Translations under genes and position numbers: made by a program | The notes under the pieces: generated by a model | Seen by the model: the letters and a program-made list of their open reading frames with translations, nothing else | Told to the model about the DNA's origin: nothing | Database searches by the model: none | NCBI GenBank assembly: GCA_017620115.1 | Contig: JAFZRB010000353.1 | Coordinates: 1 to 7,098, forward strand | Source of the DNA: Clostridia bacterium | Lineage (GTDB): Bacteria; Bacillota; Clostridia; Christensenellales; Aristaeellaceae | Length of the DNA: 7,098 nucleotides | Direction: 5' to 3' | Shown: positions 1-7,098 of the stretch, piece by piece | Layout: every line of letters starts with the position of its first letter | Position numbering within the stretch: the stretch's first letter is position 1

Positions 1-94
1 CCGGCCGGCTCTGCTGCGCTCTGGCGGCGGTTCGCGCGACGGGCTGCCCGCCCGACGCGCTGCCGGCGCGCGGCCTTTGCGGTGTGTTCTGCAC
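1..94 (-). CDS. Partial CDS, N-terminus of unidentified protein (GTG start)
   Basis: A frame opens at a GTG (92-94) and stays open for 31 codons to the window edge. The start is chosen because AGGGAGG (105-111) lies 10 nt upstream and a good promoter (149-177) lies above that; no ATG is available between the promoter and the edge. The visible peptide begins MQNTPQRPRAGSASGG and is rich in Ala, Arg, Gln, Pro, Ser and Gly, with no hydrophobic segment. It looks like a disordered N-terminal tail, as found ahead of membrane or DNA-binding domains in many Gram-positive proteins. No family can be named from 31 residues. It follows the groEL terminator on the same strand but has its own promoter. The GC-rich DNA leaves other frames open here too, so the call rests on the expression signals. 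Confidence 0.5.
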   Translation of the reverse strand, partial: MQNTPQRPRAGSASGGQPVARTAARAQQSRP

Positions 95-104
95 GGTCTG
101 TGTT

Positions 105-111
105 CCTCCCT
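105..111 (-). promoter_or_regulatory. Ribosome binding site for the left-edge GTG start
   Basis: On the minus strand this reads AGGGAGG, close to the anti-Shine-Dalgarno complement. It sits 10 nt upstream of the GTG at 92-94 and decides that start. Confidence 0.5.
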
Positions 112-148
112 GCGGGATAGTGAAATGGTATGACCTATACTTCCCTGT

Positions 149-177
149 ATTATACACTGAGTTTCGATATATTTCAA
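149..177 (-). promoter_or_regulatory. Sigma-A-type promoter for the left-edge gene
   Basis: On the minus strand, TTGAAA (172-177) and a perfect TATAAT (149-154) are separated by exactly 17 nt in an AT-rich stretch. Transcription would start near 142 and leave a leader of about 48 nt before the GTG at 94. It lies just downstream of the groEL terminator, consistent with a new transcription unit. No operator-like repeat was seen around it. Confidence 0.65.
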
Positions 178-199
178 CCGTTCGGGGGAAAAAAGCATG

Positions 200-229
200 A
201 AAAAAGCGCCCCGCGCGAAACGGAGCGCT
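200..229 (-). terminator. Rho-independent terminator of the groES-groEL operon
   Basis: Read on the minus strand, AGCGCTCCG (221-229) pairs with CGGGGCGCT (205-213) around a 7-nt loop. The stem is 9 bp with one G-T pair and runs into a T tract (200-205). It starts about 21 nt after the groEL stop codon. The plus strand has no T run after the stem, so it should act only in the groEL direction. Confidence 0.9.
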
Positions 230-250
230 ATAATTCGTTTATTCAGGCGA

Positions 251-1882
<1,632 letters not shown>

Positions 1883-1915
1883 AACAATTTACCTCCCAAT
1901 TTTCTGCGAAAATGA

Positions 1916-2200
1916 TTAGTCGACGATGGCGAGAATGTCGCTCTGACGAACCAGGATGTATTCCTCGCCGTCGAGCTTGACTTCGGTGCCGGCATACTTG
2001 GAATAGATGACCTTCTGGCCGACTTCCACGCTCATGACGATTTCCTTGCCGTCCACGTTGCCGCCGGGGCCCACGGCCAGCACTTCGGCCATCTGGGGCT
2101 TCTCCTTGGAAGCGTTGGTGAGCAGCAGGCCGCCCTTGGTGGTTTCTTCAGCCTCAACGTTCTTGATGACAACGCGATCGCCCAAAGGTCTGATTTTCAT
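1916..2200 (-). CDS. groES: Co-chaperonin GroES (Hsp10)
   Basis: This is the 10 kDa lid of the GroEL chaperonin; in the family it forms a heptameric dome that caps the folding chamber. The length of 94 residues is normal. It starts MKIRPLGDRVVIK, followed by the mobile loop at about 16-33 (EETTKGG, then the GroEL-contacting hydrophobic tripeptide at 25-27). The core motif AEVLAVGPGG and the C-terminal YILVRQSDILAIV are typical. The tripeptide is Leu-Leu-Leu, where Ile-Val-Leu or a similar branched set is the textbook form; this is a conservative change. The ATG has AAGGAGG (2209-2215) 8 nt upstream. It is the first gene of the groES-groEL unit, with a CIRCE operator and promoter directly upstream, so it is expected to be heat-inducible through HrcA. 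Confidence 0.99.
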   Translation of the reverse strand: MKIRPLGDRVVIKNVEAEETTKGGLLLTNASKEKPQMAEVLAVGPGGNVDGKEIVMSVEVGQKVIYSKYAGTEVKLDGEEYILVRQSDILAIVD

Positions 2201-2234
2201 AACAAGATCCTCCTTCGGATGTGAATTCTTTTTG

Positions 2235-2261
2235 TTAGCACTCTGTTTAGTTGAGTGCTAA
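2235..2261 (-). promoter_or_regulatory. CIRCE operator (HrcA binding site)
   Basis: This is a perfect inverted repeat, TTAGCACTC (2235-2243), 9-nt spacer, GAGTGCTAA (2253-2261), identical to the CIRCE consensus. It lies between the -10 box and the groES ribosome binding site, so it falls in the first bases of the transcript. This is the classical arrangement for HrcA repression of groES-groEL, relieved on heat shock when GroEL is titrated. The hrcA gene itself is not in this window. Confidence 0.98.
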
Positions 2262-2272
2262 TTTCCACGTGC

Positions 2273-2304
2273 ATTATATTAGCTGAAATGCGTGCTCAGT
2301 GCAA
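2273..2304 (-). promoter_or_regulatory. Promoter of groES-groEL
   Basis: On the minus strand TAATATAAT spans 2273-2281. It can be read as TATAAT (2273-2278) or as TAATAT (2276-2281). A partial -35, TTGCAC (2299-2304), lies 17 nt upstream of the TAATAT reading and 20 nt upstream of the TATAAT reading. Transcription would begin near 2266-2269, just before CIRCE. The -35 is weak. The 150 nt between this box and the divergent promoter at 2455 is mostly AT-rich and shows no further clear signal. Confidence 0.65.
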
Positions 2305-2454
2305 ATTCCGCCAATCGTTGAAAAAACGTGAAAATAATGGATATCAGATAAAATCTCACGTAAGCTCACAGATTCTTCGTTTATCTCTTTAAATCGCTGT
2401 TTTTCGATGAAAAACCGGCCTGACGCCCGCCGCCGCGCAAGTTCTTCCGACCGG

Positions 2455-2483
2455 TTGCAATTCGCACAGTGAGATGCTATAAT
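2455..2483 (+). promoter_or_regulatory. Extended -10 promoter for the dCMP deaminase operon
   Basis: TTGCAA (2455-2460) and a perfect TATAAT (2478-2483) are 17 nt apart, with TGC directly before the -10 box (an extended -10). Transcription would start at about 2490, leaving a leader of about 43 nt. The promoter is divergent from that of groES, and the -10 boxes lie about 200 nt apart. CIRCE lies on the far side of the groES promoter, so joint HrcA control is not expected. Confidence 0.8.
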
Positions 2484-2520
2484 ATGGAACATGAAAAACT
2501 GCGCCCACGCGGCGGCGCAC

Positions 2521-2527
2521 AGGGGTG
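2521..2527 (+). promoter_or_regulatory. Ribosome binding site deciding the dCMP deaminase start
   Basis: AGGGGTG (continuing to GA) lies 5 nt before the ATG at 2533. An in-frame ATG at 2491 would extend the protein by 14 residues, but it sits at the predicted transcription start with no leader or Shine-Dalgarno sequence. The 2533 start is therefore preferred. Confidence 0.65.
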
Positions 2528-2532
2528 ACGGT

Positions 2533-2988
2533 ATGAAATTCGATAAATGGGACAAAAGATTTATGGAAATGGCCGGCGTGATCGCGAGCTGGGCGAGCTG
2601 TTATCAGCCCAACCGGAAGATCGGGGCCGTGATCGTTAAAAACAAGCGCATCATGACGACGGGCTACAACGGCGCGCCGGCGGGCGTCAAAACCTGCGTG
2701 GAGCGCGGCGAGTGCCTCAGGCGCAAGCTGGACATTCCCTCCGGCACGCGCCAGGAGGTGTGCTACGCCATCCATGCCGAGCAGAACGCCATCATCCAGG
2801 CGGCCCGCCTGGGCGTTTCCATCGAAGGAGCGACGCTCTACTGCACCCATCAGCCCTGCGGCGTGTGCGCCAAGATGATCATCAACGCGGGCATTACCCG
2901 CGTGGTGTATCATGAAGGCTATCCGGACGAGTTTGCCCGCGAGCTTCTCGCCGAGGCCGGCGTCGCGCTGGAAAGGTATGAGGAATGA
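2533..2988 (+). CDS. dCMP deaminase family protein (zinc-dependent deoxycytidylate deaminase)
   Basis: The likely reaction is hydrolytic deamination of dCMP to dUMP, which feeds thymidylate synthesis in the cytoplasm. The 151-residue protein shows the cytidine/deoxycytidylate deaminase zinc site: H81-A-E83 (ligand His and proton-shuttling Glu in HAEQNAI) and P108-C109-x-x-C112 (two Cys ligands). GYNGAP (44-49) is the substrate-side loop typical of dCMP deaminases. A Cys-containing insert follows (C55, C61, C77), where members of this family often bind a second zinc. An upstream ATG at 2491 is rejected on promoter and ribosome-binding evidence. It is the first gene of the plus-strand operon and its stop overlaps the next start (ATGA). 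Activity on free cytidine or a related nucleotide cannot be excluded, but the motif set favours dCMP. Confidence 0.93.
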   Translation: MKFDKWDKRFMEMAGVIASWASCYQPNRKIGAVIVKNKRIMTTGYNGAPAGVKTCVERGECLRRKLDIPSGTRQEVCYAIHAEQNAIIQAARLGVSIEGATLYCTHQPCGVCAKMIINAGITRVVYHEGYPDEFARELLAEAGVALERYEE

Positions 2989-4019
2989 ACGGATTTGGCA
3001 ACAGACCCAACCCGGAACTGATGCGCGAGCGCATGGAAAAGCTGCGCCGCGTCCGGCAGGATCTGCGCGGCGTGGGCTGGACGATGCTGGCCGCCGAGCT
3101 GATCCATACGTGGTTCTCCGTCCTGGTAATGGGCGCGCTGATCGCGCAGCGCGTCGCGCCGCAGATCGATGGGGCGCTGACGGCGGAAGATCTCTTCCGG
3201 CGCGCCGCGGAGCTGGCATCGGGCATGCTGGGAACGGACTGGTATGCCAACGCCGTCGTCGTGATCACGATCGTGACGGCGGCGCTCGGCGTCATTCCGG
3301 CGGCGGTGTTCGGGCGTCGGCGCAGCCTGACGCTCCGGCCCGTACTGGGCCTGCGCGGCGTGCCGGCGAAGGATATTGCGCTGATTTATGTCGTCATGAT
3401 GGGCGTCAACACGCTGGGCGCGCTGGGTGTGACGGCCACGGACGCGCTGTTCCGCGCGACCGGCTTCACGATCTACATCGACATCATGGTCGACGACACG
3501 GCGTTTTCATACTGGCTCATGACGATTTACGCGGCGCTGCTCGCGCCGCTGATCGAGGAGTATGTCTTTCGCGGCGTGTTGTTGGAGGGCCTCAGGAAAT
3601 ACGGCGAACGCTTCGCCGTCGTGTCCGCGGCGGTGATCTTCGGGCTGGCGCACGGCAACCTGATGCAGTTCCTGCCGGCCGTTCTGATCGGCTGGTTCCT
3701 GGGCTATGTGCGCATGAAGACCGGCTCGTGGGGCGTGTGCGTGCTGCTGCACGCGCTCAACAACGTCACCAGCCTCGCGCTGGACGGGCTGCTCGGGCTC
3801 GTTTCCGGCGAGACGATGTATACCGCGCTGAATATCCTTTACATGGCGGCGACGCTGGCCGCCGCGGCGTTTGTCTGGCAGCGCATGAAGAAGCGCTTCG
3901 GGGCGCTGGCCGAACCGCCGGAGCCGGTGGGTTTCTCGGCGTTTTTCAGCGCGCCTGCGCTGATCTATCTCTATCTTGTGTTTGAAACGATGATCACCAG
4001 CGTGACGCGGCTGGGCTGA
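2985..4019 (+). CDS. CPBP family intramembrane metalloprotease (CAAX protease/bacteriocin-processing type)
   Basis: This is a polytopic membrane protein of 344 residues with the three CPBP (ABI/Rce1-like) motifs in order: E191-E192-x-x-x-R196 in IEEYVFRG, F219-x-x-x-H223 in FGLAHGN, and H256-x-x-x-N260 in HALNN. In the family these form an intramembrane glutamate-dependent active site. The substrate is unknown; some relatives process peptides or give bacteriocin immunity, and many are uncharacterised. The first 30 residues are highly charged and probably cytoplasmic. Hydrophobic segments lie near 31-57, 88-110, 130-150, 173-192, 206-222, 226-242, 249-275, 281-298 and 320-340. The N-terminal and C-terminal segments lie outside the core domain, making it longer than minimal members. 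The start overlaps the deaminase stop by 4 nt and only AAAGGT precedes it (2972-2977), suggesting translational coupling. Confidence 0.93.
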   Translation: MNGFGNRPNPELMRERMEKLRRVRQDLRGVGWTMLAAELIHTWFSVLVMGALIAQRVAPQIDGALTAEDLFRRAAELASGMLGTDWYANAVVVITIVTAALGVIPAAVFGRRRSLTLRPVLGLRGVPAKDIALIYVVMMGVNTLGALGVTATDALFRATGFTIYIDIMVDDTAFSYWLMTIYAALLAPLIEEYVFRGVLLEGLRKYGERFAVVSAAVIFGLAHGNLMQFLPAVLIGWFLGYVRMKTGSWGVCVLLHALNNVTSLALDGLLGLVSGETMYTALNILYMAATLAAAAFVWQRMKKRFGALAEPPEPVGFSAFFSAPALIYLYLVFETMITSVTRLG

Positions 4020-4055
4020 CCCAAGCATGCTTTTTGATTTTTCAGGAGACTGACT

Positions 4056-7000
4056 ATGACGCGGAAAAAGAGGATTGCACTGATCGCCCTGGTCGCCGCT
4101 CTGGCTCTGGCGGCCGCTGCGGCGCTGGCCGCCGCGCTGTGGCCCAGGGCGTCCGTCGACGAAACGAAAAACCTGATCGTCAACGGCGGCTTTGAGGCGT
4201 CCGGCGGCGGCCTGCCGGACAACTGGGCCGTGGGCCGCTGGTATTGGGACGAGGGCGTGAGCTATCTCACGCTGTCGGACGACGCTTTTACGGGCGAGGC
4301 GTCGGTGTGCGTGGAAAACGTGGCGGAAAACGACGCGCGCTTCGAGCAGACCGTCGCTGTGGAGCCGAACGCCTATTACCGCATCAGCTGCATGGTCAAG
4401 GCGGAAGGCTGCGGAATGGAGCGCGCGGGCGCGGGCATCTCCATCGAGAACACGTTCGTTTCTTCCAACTACGCTTACGATACCGCCGGGGAATGGACGC
4501 GCGTCGAGCTGTACGGCAGGACCGGCGCTTCGCAGAAGAGCCTTACGATCATGTGCCGCGTGGGCGGCTACAGCTCGCTCAACGTGGGCAAGGCGTGGTT
4601 CGACGACGTGGAGGTGGTGCGCCTTGCCGCGCTGCCGGGGGGCGTCGTCGAGAAGAGCTTGGCGACGAACGCGCCCAGCGGCTCGCAGGCGGGCGACGGG
4701 CAGGCGTCCAATTACGCCATGCCGGTCATGCTGGCCTCCGCGCTGTTCGCCGCGGCCGCGCTCGCGCTGACGCTGTGGGCGCGCCGGCATCCGTTCGACG
4801 GGAAGAAGAGCGCGGCGATTCTCGCGGCGGCGCTGGCCGTCGGCGTGGCGGCGCGCGTCGTTCTGGCCGTGGCCGTGCGCGGCTTTGAGGTGGACGTGAA
4901 CTGCTTCGAGGGCTGGGCCGACCGCATGGCGCAGTTCGGCCCCTGGGGCTTTTATGGCGCGGGCTGGTGCGACTATCCGCCGGGATATATGCTGATCCTC
5001 TGGCCGTTTGGGCTGATCCGCGGCCTTTTCGGCATCGCGTATAATTCCCGTCTGCACTGGCTGCTGGTGAAGCTGCCGCCGATCGCCTGCGACGTGCTCA
5101 CAGGGCTTTTCCTCGCGAAAATCAGCCGCGAAAAGCTGGGCGAGAGCGGCGCGGCCTGGCTGGGCGCGGCGTATCTGCTGAATCCCGCGGTGGTGTTCAA
5201 CTCGGCGATATGGGGCCAGGTGGATTCCGTGCTCACGCTGTTGCTGCTGGTGTCGGTATACTGCGCGGCGCGGCGCGAATGGCGCTGGTCGCTCGCCGTT
5301 TTCGCGTTTGCGGCGCTCTGCAAGCCGCAGGCGCTGATGTTCGCCCCGCTGGGCGTGATGGCGCTGGCGTGTGAAATCGCATCGGCGGGCGAGGATCGGA
5401 AAAAGACGCTTATCGATATCGGCAGCGCGGTTCTGATCGCCGCGGGCGTGATGCTCGCCGTGGCGCTGCCGTTCTCGCTGGGCCAGGGCAGGGATCCCGT
5501 CACGTGGCTGTGGGCCAGATACACGGAATCGCTGGGCGAATACAACTACATCACCGTGAACGCCTGCAACCTGTATCAGCTGATGGGCATGAACTGGAAG
5601 GCGCTGGACGCCGCGGGCCCCTGGACGTATCTGGGATGGTTTACGTACCCCGCGGCCTTCGGCCTGGCCGTCTGGTTCCATATAAAGGGCGGAAACCGCA
5701 AAAACCTCTTCCTGCTGTGCGCCATGGCGCTCACGGTGATTTACGCCTTTGGCACCAAGATGCACGAGCGCTATCTGTATCCGGCGGTGGGCCTGCTGCT
5801 GGCGGCTTACGCCGTGGATCGCGACGCGCGCGAGCTGATATGCGCCATCGCGCTCTCCGCGTCGCTGTTCGCCAACGAGGCGCTGGTTCTCGGCGATACC
5901 TACCTTACCGATAGCCGCGCGGCGGCGGGGCTGGCCTCGTTCGTCAACGTGGAGGCCGCGCAGCTGCTGGGCTGGACGGCCTGGGATATCTGCGTGCGCG
6001 GACGCCGCGTGGAGCTGAAGGCCATGCTGGACGGCGTGTTCGAGCGCTCCGTGCCCGTCCGCGGGGATTCGGGGCTGCGCCTCACCCTGCGCGACTGGGC
6101 GATCATGCTCTCCGTCACGGCGGCTTACGCCGTGCTGGCTTTTGTGAACCTGGGCAGCACGAAGGCTCCGCAGACCGCGTGGACGAGCTCGGCATCGGGC
6201 GAGAGCGTGACGTTCGCGCTGGAGAGCAGGAGCGAGTTCCGCCTGACCTATTACGGCGGCATCTGCAATTCGAGCTTCACCGTGGCGTTCTCCGACGACG
6301 GCGTAACGTGGTCGGAGGAGGAGCTGGCCATGTACGACCAGGGCCAGATATTCCGCTGGATCTGGTTTACCCCGCAGGCGCGCGGCGACGACGGCAAGTT
6401 CGTCGCGCTGGATGAAGAAGGGCCCATGCGCACGGCGAAGTATGTCCGCGTTACAGCCGAGCAGACCGGCCTCGTGCTGCATGAGATCGCCTTCCTCGAT
6501 CCGGACGGGAATCCGTTGCCCATAACCTCGGTGCATAGCGCGGGCGGCGGCGCTCGGGCGGGCGATCCCGCCCTGCTGTGCGACGAGCAGGATACTGTGC
6601 CGGCGTATCCGAGCTACTACAACAGCTCGTATTTCGACGAAATCTACCACGCGCGCACGGGCTACGAGTTCGCGCACGGTCTGAACCCCTACGAGACCAC
6701 GCACCCGCCGCTGGGCAAGGTGCTCATCATGCTGGGCATAAAGATTTTCGGCATGACACCCTTCGGCTGGCGATTTATGGGCGCGCTGTTCGGCGTGCTC
6801 ATGCTGCCGCTTATGTATCTGCTGGTGAAGCAGCTGCTCAAAAAGACCGAGTATGCGGCGCTGGGCATGGCGCTGCTGGCGCTGGATTCGATGCACTTCA
6901 CGCAGACGCGCATCGCCACCATCGACACCTATGGCGTGTTCTTCATCCTGCTGATGTATCTGTTCATGTTCCGCTACTGCCAGATGAACTTCTACACCGA

Positions 7001-7098
7001 CGGCCTGAAAAAGACGCTGATACCGCTGGGTCTCAGCGGTGTGGCCATGGGGCTGGGCATCGCCAGCAAGTGGATCTGCATCTACGCCGCCGTGGGCC
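4056..7098 (+). CDS. Giant multi-domain membrane glycosyltransferase: CBM4/9-like + Gpi18-like GT-C + discoidin-like + PMT (GT39), partial at 3' end
   Basis: One frame is open for 1014 codons to the window edge. The ATG has AGGAG (4044-4048) 7 nt upstream. Order: a positively charged start and signal anchor (7-29); a CBM4/9-like beta-sandwich (39-190, from NLIVNGGFE to WFDDVEVV); a TM helix (220-241); a basic loop; a TM helix (253-274); and a Gpi18-like GT-C module (COG5542 type) with Asp280 before CFEGW, DYPPGY (306-311), NPAVVFNSAIWGQVDS (376-391), CKPQA (422-426) and KMHERY (568-573). A TM helix (681-702) and discoidin-like domain (706-820) follow. The PMT module then shows D861-E862 in YFDEIYH, HPPLGK (883-888), TRIATID (951-957) and ASKW near the end. 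PMTs transfer sugar from a polyprenyl-phosphate carrier to extracytoplasmic acceptors; the donor and acceptor here are unknown. The gene lies 36 nt after the protease gene with no terminator, so it is probably cotranscribed. Confidence 0.88.
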   Translation, partial: MTRKKRIALIALVAALALAAAAALAAALWPRASVDETKNLIVNGGFEASGGGLPDNWAVGRWYWDEGVSYLTLSDDAFTGEASVCVENVAENDARFEQTVAVEPNAYYRISCMVKAEGCGMERAGAGISIENTFVSSNYAYDTAGEWTRVELYGRTGASQKSLTIMCRVGGYSSLNVGKAWFDDVEVVRLAALPGGVVEKSLATNAPSGSQAGDGQASNYAMPVMLASALFAAAALALTLWARRHPFDGKKSAAILAAALAVGVAARVVLAVAVRGFEVDVNCFEGWADRMAQFGPWGFYGAGWCDYPPGYMLILWPFGLIRGLFGIAYNSRLHWLLVKLPPIACDVLTGLFLAKISREKLGESGAAWLGAAYLLNPAVVFNSAIWGQVDSVLTLLLLVSVYCAARREWRWSLAVFAFAALCKPQALMFAPLGVMALACEIASAGEDRKKTLIDIGSAVLIAAGVMLAVALPFSLGQGRDPVTWLWARYTESLGEYNYITVNACNLYQLMGMNWKALDAAGPWTYLGWFTYPAAFGLAVWFHIKGGNRKNLFLLCAMALTVIYAFGTKMHERYLYPAVGLLLAAYAVDRDARELICAIALSASLFANEALVLGDTYLTDSRAAAGLASFVNVEAAQLLGWTAWDICVRGRRVELKAMLDGVFERSVPVRGDSGLRLTLRDWAIMLSVTAAYAVLAFVNLGSTKAPQTAWTSSASGESVTFALESRSEFRLTYYGGICNSSFTVAFSDDGVTWSEEELAMYDQGQIFRWIWFTPQARGDDGKFVALDEEGPMRTAKYVRVTAEQTGLVLHEIAFLDPDGNPLPITSVHSAGGGARAGDPALLCDEQDTVPAYPSYYNSSYFDEIYHARTGYEFAHGLNPYETTHPPLGKVLIMLGIKIFGMTPFGWRFMGALFGVLMLPLMYLLVKQLLKKTEYAALGMALLALDSMHFTQTRIATIDTYGVFFILLMYLFMFRYCQMNFYTDGLKKTLIPLGLSGVAMGLGIASKWICIYAAVG

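Noticed and set aside
229..234. Plus-strand TATAAT next to the groEL terminator
   Set aside because: No -35 box lies at a proper spacing (that stretch is the GC-rich terminator stem), and no plus-strand gene follows.
2413..2456. Inverted AACCGG / CCGGTT arms, the right arm touching the -35 box of the deaminase promoter
   Set aside because: The arms are only 6 bp and 32 nt apart in GC-rich sequence, so chance is a sufficient explanation; no repeat unit or known operator pattern is seen.
2491..2532. Upstream in-frame ATG extending the dCMP deaminase by 14 residues
   Set aside because: It lies about 8 nt after a perfect TATAAT, at the predicted transcription start, with no ribosome binding site, and the added residues do not resemble the family N-terminus.
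4023..4032. Perfect palindrome AAGCATGCTT followed by T-rich sequence, possible terminator after the protease gene
   Set aside because: The palindrome has no loop and only five base pairs, too short for an intrinsic terminator. The downstream gene has its own good ribosome binding site and no separate promoter is visible.
4244..4888. Alternative plus-strand frame of 214 codons inside the glycosyltransferase gene
   Set aside because: The translation is Arg/Gly-rich and low-complexity, and it overlaps the CBM-like and first membrane segments of the real gene in another frame.
3507..6896. Very long minus-strand open frame (1129 codons) antisense to the protease and glycosyltransferase genes
   Set aside because: The translation is Arg/His/Gln/Ala-rich with no domain pattern, while the plus strand encodes clear families in the same region. 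It is a shadow of third-position GC bias.

Overview
The window looks like a chromosomal segment of a GC-rich member of the Firmicutes, probably a gut-type clostridial lineage. Support for this: a groES-groEL operon preceded by a perfect CIRCE operator (the HrcA system), strong AGGAGG-type ribosome binding sites, consensus sigma-A-like promoters in short AT-rich gaps, and heavily G/C-biased third codon positions. The exact taxon cannot be read from the sequence. No mobile element, CRISPR array, tRNA or rRNA was seen.

Left edge (1-250, minus strand): the groEL terminator is followed by a clean promoter (TTGAAA-N17-TATAAT), a Shine-Dalgarno and a GTG start that opens a frame running off the window. 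This is probably the low-complexity N-terminus of an unidentified protein.

Chaperonin operon (251-2304, minus strand): promoter, CIRCE, groES, a 33-nt gap, groEL and an intrinsic terminator form a complete heat-shock transcription unit.

Right-hand operon (2455-7098, plus strand): a near-consensus extended -10 promoter, divergent from groES, drives a dCMP-deaminase-family gene. This overlaps by 4 nt (ATGA) a CPBP-family intramembrane protease gene. After 36 nt comes a very large membrane glycosyltransferase gene that is still open at the window end (at least 1014 codons). The third gene is the most unusual item. It carries a signal anchor, an extracytoplasmic CBM4/9-like beta-sandwich, a Gpi18-like GT-C module, and then a PMT/GT39-like GT-C module with a discoidin-like domain lying in its first extracytoplasmic loop. 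It therefore appears to hold two integral-membrane sugar-transferase modules and two candidate carbohydrate-binding domains in one chain. A role in decorating cell-surface proteins or glycans from lipid-linked sugars is inferred, not shown. The link between the three right-hand genes is mainly cotranscription; no common pathway is evident.
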